Below, piece after piece: positions 13,270-28,586 of a DNA stretch of 64,000 nucleotides. Source of the stretch: Corynebacterium sp. 21KM1197 (GTDB lineage: Bacteria > Actinomycetota > Actinomycetes > Mycobacteriales > Mycobacteriaceae); assembly GCF_033783015.1 (NCBI RefSeq), contig NZ_CP123907.1, positions 1,054,001-1,118,000 on the forward strand, given 5' to 3'. Position 1 is the stretch's first letter; every line of letters starts with the position of its first letter. The position numbers were made by a program, and so were the translations under genes. Under the pieces are notes generated by a model that saw only the letters and a program-made list of their open reading frames with translations, did no database searches and was not told the DNA's origin.

Positions 13270-14466
13270 ATGACTAACCGCATTGTTCTTGCGTATTCCG
13301 GTGGCCTGGATACCTCCGTGGCCATTCCTTACCTGGCCAAGATGATCGAGGGTGAGGTCGTGGCCGTATCCCTCGACCTGGGCCAGGGCGGCGAGGATAT
13401 GGAATCCGTGCGGCAGCGCGCCCTGGACTGCGGCGCGGTGGAGTCCGTGGTGGTGGACGCCAAGGACGAGTTCGCGGAGGAATACTGCCTTCCCGCGGTC
13501 AAGGCTAACGCCTTGTATATGAAGCAGTACCCCCTGGTATCCGCGCTTTCCCGGCCGTTGATCGTCAAGCACCTGGTGGAGGCCGCCAAGGAGCACGGCG
13601 GCACCCACGTGGCGCACGGCTGCACCGGCAAGGGCAACGATCAGGTGCGCTTCGAGGTGGGCTTCATGAGCACGGACCCGAGCCTGGAGATCGTGGCCCC
13701 GGCCCGGGACTTCGCCTGGACGCGCGATAAGGCCATTCAGTTTGCCGAGGAGATCAACCTGCCCATCGAGCAGTCCGCCTCCTCGCCGTTTTCCATCGAC
13801 CAAAACGTGTGGGGGCGCGCGGTGGAAACGGGCTTCCTGGAGGATCTGTGGAACCCGCCCACCAAGGATCTCTACGCCTACACGGAGGACCCGGCCCTGG
13901 GCAACGCTCCCGATGAGTTGATCATCTCCTTCAAGAGCGGCGTGCCGGTGGCCATCGACGGCCGCCCCGTCAGCGTCCTGGAGGCCATCGAGGAACTCAA
14001 CCGCCGGGCCGGAGCGCAGGGCGTGGGTCGTCTGGACATGGTGGAGGATCGCCTGGTGGGTATCAAGTCCCGCGAGGTTTACGAGGCCCCCGGCGCGATG
14101 GTGCTCATCAAGGCGCACGAGGCGCTGGAGGACGTCACCGTGGAGCGCGAGCTGGCGCGCTACAAGCGCCTGGTTGAGGCGCGCTGGTCCGAGGAGGTCT
14201 ACGACGGCCTGTGGTTCAGCCCGCTCAAGCGCTCCCTGGACGCCTTCATCGAGTCCACCCAGGAGCACGTCACCGGCGATATTCGCCTGGTGCTGCACGC
14301 GGGCTCCGTCACCGTCAATGGGCGACGCTCCGAGCAATCGCTCTATGACTTCAACCTGGCCACCTATGACACCGGCGATACCTTCGATCAGACCCTGGCC
14401 AAGGGTTTTGTGCAGTTGCACGGCCTGTCCTCCAAGATCGCCAACAAGCGGGATCGGGAGGCCTAA
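13270..14466 (+). CDS. argG: Argininosuccinate synthase
   Basis: ArgG joins citrulline and aspartate using ATP. The 398-residue protein starts with the PP-loop [15 protein letters not shown] and has the conserved [14 protein letters not shown] (near residue 116) and [10 protein letters not shown] (~175). ATG at 13270 has AAGGAGAAATA upstream. argH starts at the base after its stop codon. With argF missing from the cluster, the source of citrulline for this enzyme is not visible in the window. Confidence 0.97.
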   Translation: MTNRIVLAYSGGLDTSVAIPYLAKMIEGEVVAVSLDLGQGGEDMESVRQRALDCGAVESVVVDAKDEFAEEYCLPAVKANALYMKQYPLVSALSRPLIVKHLVEAAKEHGGTHVAHGCTGKGNDQVRFEVGFMSTDPSLEIVAPARDFAWTRDKAIQFAEEINLPIEQSASSPFSIDQNVWGRAVETGFLEDLWNPPTKDLYAYTEDPALGNAPDELIISFKSGVPVAIDGRPVSVLEAIEELNRRAGAQGVGRLDMVEDRLVGIKSREVYEAPGAMVLIKAHEALEDVTVERELARYKRLVEARWSEEVYDGLWFSPLKRSLDAFIESTQEHVTGDIRLVLHAGSVTVNGRRSEQSLYDFNLATYDTGDTFDQTLAKGFVQLHGLSSKIANKRDREA

Positions 14467-15888
<1,422 letters not shown>

Positions 15889-15899
15889 AGTAAAGAGCC

Positions 15900-16085
15900 A
15901 TGAGCCTTAACCCGCAGTTGCTGGACGTTCTGGTGTGTCCCAAGGATAAGGGGCCACTGGTGTACCGCGAGGAGGAACAGGTGCTGGTCAATGAGCGCCT
16001 GGGCATTGCCTATCGCATTGACCAAGGCATACCAGTATTGCTGATGGAGGAGGCCGTGGAGTGGCCGGGAGGACAAGCACAGTGA
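15900..16085 (+). CDS. Trm112-family small protein
   Basis: This 61-residue protein ([21 protein letters not shown]...) matches the Trm112/YcaR family: L-L-x-x-L-x-C-P-x-x-K-G-P-L-x-Y, then [20 protein letters not shown]. Only one cysteine of the usual zinc-binding pair remains (VCPKDKG). Trm112 proteins activate methyltransferases in eukaryotes and archaea; the bacterial role is little known. TAGAGT ends 8 bases before the ATG, suggesting a leaderless transcript. tyrS begins in its stop codon (GTGA). Confidence 0.85.
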   Translation: MSLNPQLLDVLVCPKDKGPLVYREEEQVLVNERLGIAYRIDQGIPVLLMEEAVEWPGGQAQ

Positions 16086-17344
16086 ATATCATCGAGGAAT
16101 TGCAGTGGCGCGGGCTGATCAATCAGTCCACGGACCTTGAGGCCCTGCGCGAGGCCACGGAGAAGGAGCCCATCACACTGTACTGCGGTTTTGATCCCAC
16201 CGGCCCCTCCCTGCACGCGGGCCACCTGGTGCCGTTGCTGATGCTGGCCCGGTTCCAGCGGGCGGGTCACAACCCCATCGTGCTGGCCGGCGGTGCCACC
16301 GGCATGATCGGCGACCCGCGCGACGTGGGAGAGCGCTCCATGAATGACGCCGGGACAGTCTCCGACTGGGCCGAGCGCATTTCCGGGCAGTTGCGTCGCT
16401 TTGTCACCTTCGAGGGTGAGCACGCCGCGCAGTTGGTGAACAATAACGAGTGGACGAAGGACATGACCGTCATTTCCTTCCTCCGCGACGTGGGCAAGCA
16501 CTTTTCCCTCAACACCATGCTGGCGCGCGATACGGTCAAGCGCCGCCTAGAAAACGACGGCATTTCCTACACCGAGTTTTCCTACATGCTCCTCCAGGCC
16601 CATGATTACGTGCAGTTGCACGCCACCAGGGGAGTCAATCTCCAGGTGGGCGGCGGCGATCAGTGGGGCAACCTGGTGGCCGGTGTGGACCTGGTGCGCC
16701 GCGTGAGCGGTGACCAGGTGCACGCGCTCACGGTGCCCCTGGTCACGGACTCCGAGGGCAAGAAGTTTGGCAAATCCACCGGCGGCGGCAGCCTGTGGCT
16801 CGACCCGGAGATGACCAGCCCGTACACCTGGTACCAGTACTTCATTAACGCCGCCGACGCGGACGTTGTGCGCTACCTGCGTTGGTTTACCTTCCTGGAC
16901 AAGGAGGAGCTGGATCGCCTGGAACAGGAGGTTGCCGAGCGCCCGCATGCCCGCGAGGCGCAGCGCACCCTGGCCCGGGAGATGACCACCCTGGTGCACG
17001 GGGAGCAGGCCACGGCCGCCGTGGAGCTGGCCTCCCAGGCGCTCTTTGGCCGTGCCGACCTCGCCGATTTGGACGAGGCCACGCTGACCTCGGCGGTCTC
17101 GGAGACGCAGGTGCTGCACCTCGATCAGGGCGCGCCGCGCGGCATCGTGGACCTCCTGGTGGGCACCGGCCTGGTGGACTCCAAGGGCGCGGCCCGCCGC
17201 GCGATCAAGGAGGGCGGCGTGTACGTGAATAACGCCCGCGTGAGCGCGGAGGACTGGGAGCCCCAGGAACAGGACTTCCTGCACGGGACCTGGCTGGTGC
17301 TGCGCCGCGGCAAGAAGAACTTTGCGGGGGTTTCCCGGGGGTGA
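16082..17344 (+). CDS. tyrS: Tyrosine--tRNA ligase
   Basis: This class I synthetase charges tRNA-Tyr. The 420-residue protein shows [19 protein letters not shown] (the HIGH region, near residue 45), GGDQWGN (~190) and the KMSKS-type loop [10 protein letters not shown] (~228), with an S4 RNA-binding domain at the C-terminus (~350-415). GTG at 16082, overlapping the stop of the preceding gene, gives the conserved N-terminus [12 protein letters not shown]. It overlaps galM by 4 bases (GTGA), an unusual coupling. Confidence 0.97.
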   Translation: MNIIEELQWRGLINQSTDLEALREATEKEPITLYCGFDPTGPSLHAGHLVPLLMLARFQRAGHNPIVLAGGATGMIGDPRDVGERSMNDAGTVSDWAERISGQLRRFVTFEGEHAAQLVNNNEWTKDMTVISFLRDVGKHFSLNTMLARDTVKRRLENDGISYTEFSYMLLQAHDYVQLHATRGVNLQVGGGDQWGNLVAGVDLVRRVSGDQVHALTVPLVTDSEGKKFGKSTGGGSLWLDPEMTSPYTWYQYFINAADADVVRYLRWFTFLDKEELDRLEQEVAERPHAREAQRTLAREMTTLVHGEQATAAVELASQALFGRADLADLDEATLTSAVSETQVLHLDQGAPRGIVDLLVGTGLVDSKGAARRAIKEGGVYVNNARVSAEDWEPQEQDFLHGTWLVLRRGKKNFAGVSRG

Positions 17345-18186
17345 GCATCCCGGAGGCACGGCTGCGCTGCGGTGAGACGGTGGCGGTGGTCTCTGCCTCC
17401 GGGGCGTCGATACGCTCCCTGCGCTGGGCGGGTAGGCCGCTGCTGCGGGAGTTTCCTGAGGGAGCGCATCCGCCGGAGGCCACGAATATCACGCTGGCCC
17501 CGTGGCCGAACCGGGTGGCGGGGGCCGCCTTTGAGTTCGCGGGGCGTAAGCACCGCCTGGCCGTCACCGAGCCGGAGCGCGGTCATGCCCTCCACGGTTT
17601 TAGCCCCGGAACGATCTTTGATCTTGAGGCGGGCACCGCGAACGCGGAACTGCGCGCCGTGCTGGGGCCACGGGAGGGCTGGCCCTGGCCGATCGAGGTG
17701 CGGGTGAAATACACGGCGCGTGAGTGGGGGATTAAGGCGGAGATCGTCGCGCGCAATCTTGCCGATCGCCCCGCCCCCTGCGCCCTGGGTGCGCACCCGT
17801 ATCTCGACCCGCTGGGCTGGCCCCTCGATGAGTGCATCATGCACCTCGGCGCGGCGCGCAGGTTGCCCCTCAACGCCGCGATGATTCCCGATTCCGCCCT
17901 GGAGCCTAACTGGCCGCAGCCCAGCGTTCCCATGCGCGGGCGGTGCTTTGACGACGTGTTTTATCAGGGCAATTCCCCGCACGAGGTGCGCCTGGTACAC
18001 CCCTCGGGGGAGGGGGTGTGCCTGCGTTCCTCGTTACCGTGGACGCAGATTTATACTTCACCTCGGCGCTGGTTGGCGGTGGAACCCATGACGGCCCCAC
18101 CCAATGCCCTCAATAGCCGCGTGGACCTTCGCGTGCTGGCCCCCGGCGAGAGCCTGAGCGCGCATTATTCTATTGCACGGATATAA
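17341..18186 (+). CDS. galM: Aldose 1-epimerase-like protein (galactose mutarotase)
   Basis: The 281-residue protein has aldose-epimerase features: [19 protein letters not shown] (N-R near residue 58), [15 protein letters not shown] (catalytic-type His, ~83), LGAHPYLDP (second His, ~152) and a late [12 protein letters not shown] with the catalytic-type Glu (~241). It would interconvert alpha and beta galactose before GalK. The GTG start overlaps the tyrS stop. It heads a run of galactose genes (symporter, small membrane protein, galT, galK), which supports galactose as substrate, although some relatives act on other hexoses. Confidence 0.85.
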   Translation: MSIPEARLRCGETVAVVSASGASIRSLRWAGRPLLREFPEGAHPPEATNITLAPWPNRVAGAAFEFAGRKHRLAVTEPERGHALHGFSPGTIFDLEAGTANAELRAVLGPREGWPWPIEVRVKYTAREWGIKAEIVARNLADRPAPCALGAHPYLDPLGWPLDECIMHLGAARRLPLNAAMIPDSALEPNWPQPSVPMRGRCFDDVFYQGNSPHEVRLVHPSGEGVCLRSSLPWTQIYTSPRRWLAVEPMTAPPNALNSRVDLRVLAPGESLSAHYSIARI

Positions 18187-18195
18187 GGAACCAAT

Positions 18196-19836
18196 GTGAA
18201 TACCTTAAGGCTTGACGCCACCTGGGTAGATTACTCCCTGGTGGCCCTCTACTTCGTCTTTGTCTTGGGAATTGGGTGGGCGGCCAAGCGTCGCGTTTCC
18301 TCCTCCATTGACTTTTTCCTCTCCGGTAGGGGCCTGCCCTCCTGGGTCACCGGACTGGCCTTTGTGGCAGCCAATCTCGGCGCGGTGGAGATTATCGGTA
18401 TGTCCGCCAATGGCGTGGAATACGGAATGCAGACCATGCACTATTTCTGGATCGGTGCGGTTCCGGCCATGGTCTTTTTGGGCATCGTGATGATGCCCTT
18501 TTATTACGGCTCCAAGGTGCGCTCGGTGCCGGAATTCATGCGCCGCCGCTTTGGCCCGGGCGCGCACCTGGTCAATGCCCTTTCCTTTGCCATCGCGCAA
18601 TTGCTCATCGCCGGGGTGAACCTGATCCTGCTGGCCACGGTGGTGGAGGCGCTGCTGGGATGGCCGCGCTGGGCCACCCTGCTCATCGCGGCGGTGATTG
18701 TGCTTTCCTATATCACCCTGGGTGGGCTATCCGCCGCGATTTATAACGAGGTGCTGCAATTCTTTGTCATCGTGGCGGGTCTGGCCCCACTGACGGTGAT
18801 CGGCCTGCGCCATGTGGGCGGCTGGGAGGGCCTGAAGGAAAAGGTGGGGGACGCGAGCCACTTTTCCACCTGGCCGGGAACGGAACTCTCAGGCTTTGAG
18901 CACCCGGTGTGGTCGGTGGTGGGCATCGTCTTTGGCCTGGGCTTTGTGCTCTCCTTTGGATACTGGACCACCAACTTCGTGGAGGTGCAGCGCGCGATGG
19001 CCTCGGATTCCCTTTCCGCGGCGCGCAAGACCCCCATCATCGGGGCCTTTCCCAAGATGTTTATTCCCTTCCTCGTGGTCATTCCCGGCATGATCGCGGG
19101 AACCATCGTCACCCCCATCGCTGAGGGCAACGCCGCACCCAATGAGGCCGTGCTGTACCTCATGCGCGATTTGCTGCCCAATGGCCTGCTTGGCGTGGGA
19201 ATAGCGGGCCTGCTGGCGGCCTTTATGGCCGGTATGGCGGCCAATATCTCCTCCTTTAACACGGTGGTGAGTTATGACCTCTGGCAGACCTACGTGGTCA
19301 AGGACAGGGAGGATGATTACTACCTCAAGTTTGGCCGCATAGCCACCGTTTTTGCCACCATCATCGCGGTATTTACCGCTTTGCTGGCCGCGAACTTTGG
19401 CAACATCATGGATTACCTCCAAACGCTCTTTGGCTTCTTTAATGCCCCGCTCTTCACCACGTTCATCCTGGGTATGTTTTGGAAGCGCATGACCCCGCAC
19501 GCGGGTTGGGCGGGCCTGGTGGCCGGAACGGCCTCGGCGGTGGCATTCTGGGCGCTCTCCCTGGGAGATGATCCCGTGGTGTCCCTGCCGGGGCAGGGCA
19601 CGGCGTTTGTGGCGGCGTCGTTAGCCTTCGTGGTGGACATTGCGGTTTCCGTGGCGGTGACGATGTTCACCCGGCCCAAGCCGGATCACGAGCTGGTGGG
19701 CTTTGTTCGCTCGGTGACCCCGCGCGAGCAGCTTTCCGACGCCGTCGAGGCCACCCTGCCCTGGTATCGCCGCACGGTTCCGCTGGGCATCCTGTGCCTG
19801 GTTCTGGTGACGGCCCTGAACCTCATCTTCCTCTAA
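18196..19836 (+). CDS. Sodium/sugar symporter (SSS family)
   Basis: This 546-residue protein has about 14 hydrophobic segments and SSS-family features: the start DYSLVALYFVFVLGIGWAAKRR, the FFLSGRGLPSWVTGLAFVAANLGAVE segment (residues ~36-62) and the conserved GFGYWTTNFVEVQRAMA-like stretch near residue 258. SSS members use the Na+ gradient to bring in sugars, amino acids or other solutes. Position between galM and galT/galK indicates galactose or a galactoside. GTG at 18196 has AAGGAACCA upstream. A small membrane protein follows. Confidence 0.9.
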   Translation: MNTLRLDATWVDYSLVALYFVFVLGIGWAAKRRVSSSIDFFLSGRGLPSWVTGLAFVAANLGAVEIIGMSANGVEYGMQTMHYFWIGAVPAMVFLGIVMMPFYYGSKVRSVPEFMRRRFGPGAHLVNALSFAIAQLLIAGVNLILLATVVEALLGWPRWATLLIAAVIVLSYITLGGLSAAIYNEVLQFFVIVAGLAPLTVIGLRHVGGWEGLKEKVGDASHFSTWPGTELSGFEHPVWSVVGIVFGLGFVLSFGYWTTNFVEVQRAMASDSLSAARKTPIIGAFPKMFIPFLVVIPGMIAGTIVTPIAEGNAAPNEAVLYLMRDLLPNGLLGVGIAGLLAAFMAGMAANISSFNTVVSYDLWQTYVVKDREDDYYLKFGRIATVFATIIAVFTALLAANFGNIMDYLQTLFGFFNAPLFTTFILGMFWKRMTPHAGWAGLVAGTASAVAFWALSLGDDPVVSLPGQGTAFVAASLAFVVDIAVSVAVTMFTRPKPDHELVGFVRSVTPREQLSDAVEATLPWYRRTVPLGILCLVLVTALNLIFL

Positions 19837-19850
19837 GGAGCACACGTCTT

Positions 19851-20078
19851 ATGTCTACCTTTGATATTCGCAACGTCATCGGGGCGCTCATCGGCCTGTA
19901 CGGCATCGTGCTGTGCCTGTGCTTTTTCCTGCTCGATCCCGGTGTGAATCCCGAGGACATGGCACCCAAGCAGGCCACGGATAACCTCTGGACGGGACTG
20001 GCCATGGTGGGGGTTGCCGCGGTGTTCTTCGCGTGGGCGCGCTTCAAGCCGATCCGCATGGAGGGCGATCATGCTTAG
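19851..20078 (+). CDS. Small two-helix membrane protein next to the symporter
   Basis: This 75-residue protein has two hydrophobic stretches (residues ~8-28, IGALIGLYGIVLCLCFFLL, and ~46-64, LWTGLAMVGVAAVFFAWA), with a short loop between. ATG at 19851 follows AAGGAG by 10 bases; upstream in-frame codons overlap the symporter and were rejected. It starts 14 bases after the symporter and overlaps galT by 8 bases, so it is embedded in the operon. From memory, similar small proteins accompany SSS transporters in other actinobacteria, suggesting an accessory subunit; this is inference. Confidence 0.8.
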   Translation: MSTFDIRNVIGALIGLYGIVLCLCFFLLDPGVNPEDMAPKQATDNLWTGLAMVGVAAVFFAWARFKPIRMEGDHA

Positions 20079-21144
20079 GGTGACCCGCTCCCGGCTTTCC
20101 GACGGCCGCGAGATCCTCTACTTTGACACCCCCGACACCCCGCCCAGAATGGCCACGGACGAGCGCGCGCTGCCGGTGGTGCGCACGGAATCCACCATGC
20201 GCCGCGATCCGCTGACGGGGCAGTGGAGCCTTTTTGCCGCGCACCGCCAAAACCGCACCTTCCTGCCCCCGGCCAACGAGGACCCGCTGGCCCCCACCCG
20301 TCCGGGCGGTTATCCCAGCGAGATTCCCGAGGCGGATTATCAGGTGGCGGTGTTTGAAAATCGCTTTCCCTCGCTCACCCTGCACGGCGTGGGCGGGACA
20401 GTGGGCGGGGCGCTCGACGATGCCCAGCGTCCGGCCCTGGGCCGCTGCGAGGTGGTGTGCTTTACCCCGGAGCCGGAGGGATCCTTCGCAGACCTCCCCT
20501 TAGAACGCAAGCGTGCGCTCATCGAGGTCTGGGCGCACCGCACGGAGGAACTTTCCCGGATCGAGGGGATAAGGGCCGTCTTTCCCTTTGAAAACCGGGG
20601 CGAGGAAATTGGCGTGACCCTCCCGCATCCCCACGGGCAGATTTATTCCTACCCCTTTGTTCCCCCGCGCATGGCCTCGATCGCGGAGCAGGTGCGGTTG
20701 CGCCCGAATCTCTTTGACGAGGTCATCGAGGCGGAATTGCGCGCCGAGGAGCGCATTATCCACACCACCCCCAGCTTTGTGGTTTATACGCCCCTGGCGG
20801 CCAAATGGCCGGTGGAGGTGATGGTGATGCCGCGCAGGGCGGTACCCGATTTCCCCGCCTTAAATACCGAGGAGAGGGAGGAACTAGCAGGTATCCTGCA
20901 CAGCCTTTTCCCCGCCGTGGATCGGTTCTTCGAGGGGGTGGAACGCACCCCCTATATCGCGGCGTGGAACCAGGCCCCGGTGGGGCAACCGGAGGCGGGC
21001 CGATTGCACCTCCAGCTCTTTTCCCTCATGCGTTCCCCGCACCGCATGAAATACCTCGCGGGGTCAGAATCCGGCATGGGTGCCTGGATCAATGACACCA
21101 CCCCGGAAACCATCGCGGAAACATTCAGGAGGATATGGCAATGA
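20071..21144 (+). CDS. galT: Galactose-1-phosphate uridylyltransferase
   Basis: GalT exchanges galactose-1-phosphate with UDP-glucose. The 357-residue protein shows RRDPLTGQWSLFAAHRQNR (near residue 45), the second conserved region YQVAVFENRFPSL (~88), and the active-site HPH in TLPHPHGQIYSYPF (~187). A later HLQLFS segment (~312) supplies further His ligands. The start is ATG at 20071, inside the small membrane gene. It overlaps galK by 10 bases. galE, which completes the Leloir pathway, is not in the window. Confidence 0.96.
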   Translation: MLRVTRSRLSDGREILYFDTPDTPPRMATDERALPVVRTESTMRRDPLTGQWSLFAAHRQNRTFLPPANEDPLAPTRPGGYPSEIPEADYQVAVFENRFPSLTLHGVGGTVGGALDDAQRPALGRCEVVCFTPEPEGSFADLPLERKRALIEVWAHRTEELSRIEGIRAVFPFENRGEEIGVTLPHPHGQIYSYPFVPPRMASIAEQVRLRPNLFDEVIEAELRAEERIIHTTPSFVVYTPLAAKWPVEVMVMPRRAVPDFPALNTEEREELAGILHSLFPAVDRFFEGVERTPYIAAWNQAPVGQPEAGRLHLQLFSLMRSPHRMKYLAGSESGMGAWINDTTPETIAETFRRIWQ

Positions 21145-22265
21145 AGGTGCGCAACCCGGAAACGCTGGGCCGCGACGCGGCCGATCTTTATCGTCGCCAT
21201 TACGGGGATACGCCCGCGGGACTGTGGTTTTCCCCCGGGCGGGTAAATCTCATCGGAGATCACGTGGATTACGCCTTTGGCCTGTGCCTGCCGGTGGCCA
21301 CCACGATGGGAACGGCGGTGGCCGCGAGCCCTCGTTCCGATAGCCGGGTGCGCATGATCTCCGTGGATCCCACCGGGCACCGCTGGGTGGGGGAGGCCGA
21401 TCTCCGGGATCTATCCGGTGTGAGCGATTGGCGCGGCTACATAGCCGGGACGCTCTGGGCGCTGGACACCCCCGGCATGGACCTTGCGGTGGTCTCCGAT
21501 GTCCCCCTGGGCTCCGGGCTATCCAGCTCCGCCGCCCTGGAATGCGCGGTGGCCGTGGCCGCTCGCGATCTCTACAACCTCGATGCCGACCTCGCGGCGG
21601 CGGCCATGCGCGCGGAGAACGAGGTGGTGGGGGCCAATACCGGTGGACTCGATCAGCGCGCCTGCCTGTATTCCCGCCCCGATCACGCGCTGGCGCTGGA
21701 CTTCCTGGACGGAAGCATGGAGCACGTGCCCTGCGACCTTTCCTTCCTCTCCTTCCTCGTGGCCAACACCAATGCCGCGCATTCCCACGCCACCAGGGGA
21801 TACGGCTCCCGCCGGGGGCTTATCGACGCCCTCCTGGCCGACCTTTCTTGCACCTTCCGGGAGGAATCGATGGTGGAAGAGGCCGTGAAGTGGGCGGAGT
21901 CCACGGGCCGCGACCCCGAGGTGGTGCGCCGCCGCGTGCGCCACGTGGTGAGCGAGACGCAGCGGACACGGCGGGCTATCGCGGCTTTGCGAGCCGGGGA
22001 CGCGGAGCGATTCGGTGCCTTGATGAACGCCAGCCATGATTCCCTCCGAGATGATTACGAGGTGGTGACTCCCGAACTGGAGGCCGCAGTGCGAGCCGCG
22101 AGGGAGGCCGGTGCGGTGGGGGCGCGCATGACCGGGGGAGGCTTTGGTGGCAGCATCGTGGCCCTGAGCCCGGATACCGAGGAAGCGACGCGGCGAATCA
22201 AGGAGGCGGTACCGCGAGCCGATGTGTACGTGATGAGTCCACAAGGCGGCGCAAAGGCGCTCTGA
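21135..22265 (+). CDS. galK: Galactokinase
   Basis: GalK phosphorylates galactose with ATP. The 376-residue GHMP kinase has the galactokinase signature GRVNLIGDHVDYAFG (near residue 35), the ATP loop PLGSGLSSSAALE (~122) and the C-terminal MTGGGFGGSIVAL (~333). ATG at 21135 has AGGAGGA seven bases upstream; ATG at 21141 is a weaker alternative. It is the last gal gene; no clear terminator is seen before the rRNA leader. Confidence 0.96.
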   Translation: MAMKVRNPETLGRDAADLYRRHYGDTPAGLWFSPGRVNLIGDHVDYAFGLCLPVATTMGTAVAASPRSDSRVRMISVDPTGHRWVGEADLRDLSGVSDWRGYIAGTLWALDTPGMDLAVVSDVPLGSGLSSSAALECAVAVAARDLYNLDADLAAAAMRAENEVVGANTGGLDQRACLYSRPDHALALDFLDGSMEHVPCDLSFLSFLVANTNAAHSHATRGYGSRRGLIDALLADLSCTFREESMVEEAVKWAESTGRDPEVVRRRVRHVVSETQRTRRAIAALRAGDAERFGALMNASHDSLRDDYEVVTPELEAAVRAAREAGAVGARMTGGGFGGSIVALSPDTEEATRRIKEAVPRADVYVMSPQGGAKAL

Positions 22266-22668
22266 CCTGGTTGTTTGTGTGTTGTGGGGTGGGTGTGTAG
22301 ATTTATCGGAGTCGCCGCGACACCCCCGGGGAAGCATTCACTAGAGAATCTACCCCGTAGGTTATATGGGTTTGTGGCGTGTGTTGTGTGAGAACTCGAT
22401 AGCGTACCAATGCACAATTACTGAGACAGGACTGTGTGGTTTTGTTTCGGTAGATAGTGTTGTGTTCATCAAGGAACACCCCCCTATTTTTCGCACCCAT
22501 GTGTTGGGTGTGGGGTGTGTGCCAGTCATGGTCGGCAGGCCATGGGAATATAATCATGTGATGATATTGCTACCACGTCCTTGTGTGGTGTGGTGGTTGG
22601 CTGATGAATAGTTTTTGAATCTTTTGTCAGTTTATTTGTTTTGCTAGGTTTGGGCTTTTCACGAGCCT
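22266..22668 (+). promoter_or_regulatory. rRNA operon leader and promoter region
   Basis: This gene-free stretch precedes 16S. TTGTTT (22271) and TAGATT (22298) or TTATAT (near 22363) are possible promoter elements, but spacing is poor and I cannot pick one. GTGTTGTGTGAGAACTCGAT (from 22381) resembles the actinobacterial rrn boxA antitermination element and recurs in the 16S-23S spacer. GTGTTC/GAACAC (22462-22479) forms a small hairpin. GGCT/AGCC just before 16S is probably part of the processing stem. Confidence 0.6.
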
Positions 22669-27517
<4,849 letters not shown>

Positions 27518-27609
27518 ACATGCGTTGTGTAACGAGCACACAGTTTGTGTGGTGTTTGCGTCTGCTGTGCAGTGTCTGGCATGACACGCCCCTGTGGGGT
27601 GGTTGGTTG

Positions 27610-27730
27610 TGTTGGTGGTTGATGGTGGTGGGGAAACGCCCGGTCCCTTTTCGAACCCGGTAGCTAAGCCCATTTCATGCTGATGGTACTGCATTCGTTG
27701 GGGTGTGGGAGAGTAGGTTGCCGCCAACAC
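27610..27730 (+). rRNA. rrf: 5S ribosomal RNA
   Basis: The ends GTTGGTGG and CCGCCAAC pair as helix I, and the interior shows GGGGAAACGCCCGGTCCC, TTCGAACCCGG and GGTACTGC. It lies about 90 bases after 23S. Ends are good to a few bases. Confidence 0.95.
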
Positions 27731-27744
27731 TAAAAATTTAATGT

Positions 27745-27793
27745 TGTGGGAGGGGTTTGTGCACCGTTGTTGGGTGGGCAGGCCCCTCCCACA
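27745..27793 (+). terminator. rRNA operon terminator
   Basis: TGTGGGAGGGG (27745-27755) pairs perfectly with CCCCTCCCACA (27783-27793) around a 27-base loop. No T-run follows, but the 11-bp stem just after 5S fits an rrn end. Confidence 0.75.
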
Positions 27794-27805
27794 CGCATAT
27801 ACAGG

Positions 27806-27811
27806 TACAGT
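27806..27811 (+). promoter_or_regulatory. Candidate -10 for the TPR-like gene and downstream operon
   Basis: TACAGT lies just beyond the rrn terminator and 22 bases before the ATG; GGAAAGG follows as ribosome site. Confidence 0.4.
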
Positions 27812-27833
27812 CAGATACGTGGAAAGGCAGCAC

Positions 27834-28586
27834 ATGAATCGGGAGCGTCGGCATTCTCAGCGCGCTGGAAGCCGTAATCGGACTAATCCTCAGCGCCAGG
27901 GGTTCCGTGAGGAGCGGGCCAAGAATCGTGAAGATGAGCCGACCCTGCCCGAGGATATTAACGTCCGCGATCTCGATCCCATGGTGTTGCAAGACCTGCG
28001 GGTGCTCTCCAAGCAGAACGCGGAGAGCGTCGCCAAGCACATGATCATGGCGGCCACCCTCATGGATGAGGACCCGGAGCTTGCCCTGCGCCATGCCCGC
28101 GCGGCCAAGAACCGTGCGGGGCGCGTCGCGGTGGCCCGGGAGACCAATGGCATTGCCGCATATCGCGCGGGGGAGTGGAAGGAAGCGCTCTCGGAGTTGC
28201 GGGCGGCACGTCGCATGAGCGGTGGCCCGGGCCTCTTGGCGTTGATGGCGGACTGCGAGCGTGGCCTTGGTCGCCCGAATAAGGCTCTGGATATTGGTCG
28301 CTCGGAGGAGGCGGCGCAGTTGGACAAGGAATCCGCTATCGAGCTGGGAATTGTCCTGGCCGGGGCGCGGCAGGACCTGGAGCAGTATGACGCCGCCGTT
28401 CTGACGTTGGAGCGCCTGGAGCCCTCGATGACGGACACGGGCCTCACGGCCCTGCGTCTGGCCTATGCCTATGCCGATGCCCTGGAGGCGGCGGGCCGGA
28501 AAGAGGAGGCGCGTCCCTGGTTTGAGCGGGTGGCGGCCGTGGACGAGGAGGGCTTCTTTGATGCCCAGGAGCGCTTAGAACAATGA
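27834..28586 (+). CDS. TPR-like conserved protein
   Basis: This 250-residue soluble protein has a very basic N-terminus (RERRHSQRAGSRNR) followed by alpha-helical repeats rich in Ala, Leu and Arg, consistent with tetratricopeptide repeats (for example RHARAAKNRAGRVAVARETNGIAAYRAGEWKEAL is a helix pair seen at residues ~82-118). The function is unknown. ATG at 27834 has GGAAAGG ten bases upstream; the longer frame back to 27741 runs through the rrn terminator and was rejected. The same type of gene occurs before the HAD-tlyA-nadK-recN block in M. tuberculosis (Rv1691, from memory). It overlaps the HAD gene by 4 bases. Confidence 0.8.
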   Translation: MNRERRHSQRAGSRNRTNPQRQGFREERAKNREDEPTLPEDINVRDLDPMVLQDLRVLSKQNAESVAKHMIMAATLMDEDPELALRHARAAKNRAGRVAVARETNGIAAYRAGEWKEALSELRAARRMSGGPGLLALMADCERGLGRPNKALDIGRSEEAAQLDKESAIELGIVLAGARQDLEQYDAAVLTLERLEPSMTDTGLTALRLAYAYADALEAAGRKEEARPWFERVAAVDEEGFFDAQERLEQ

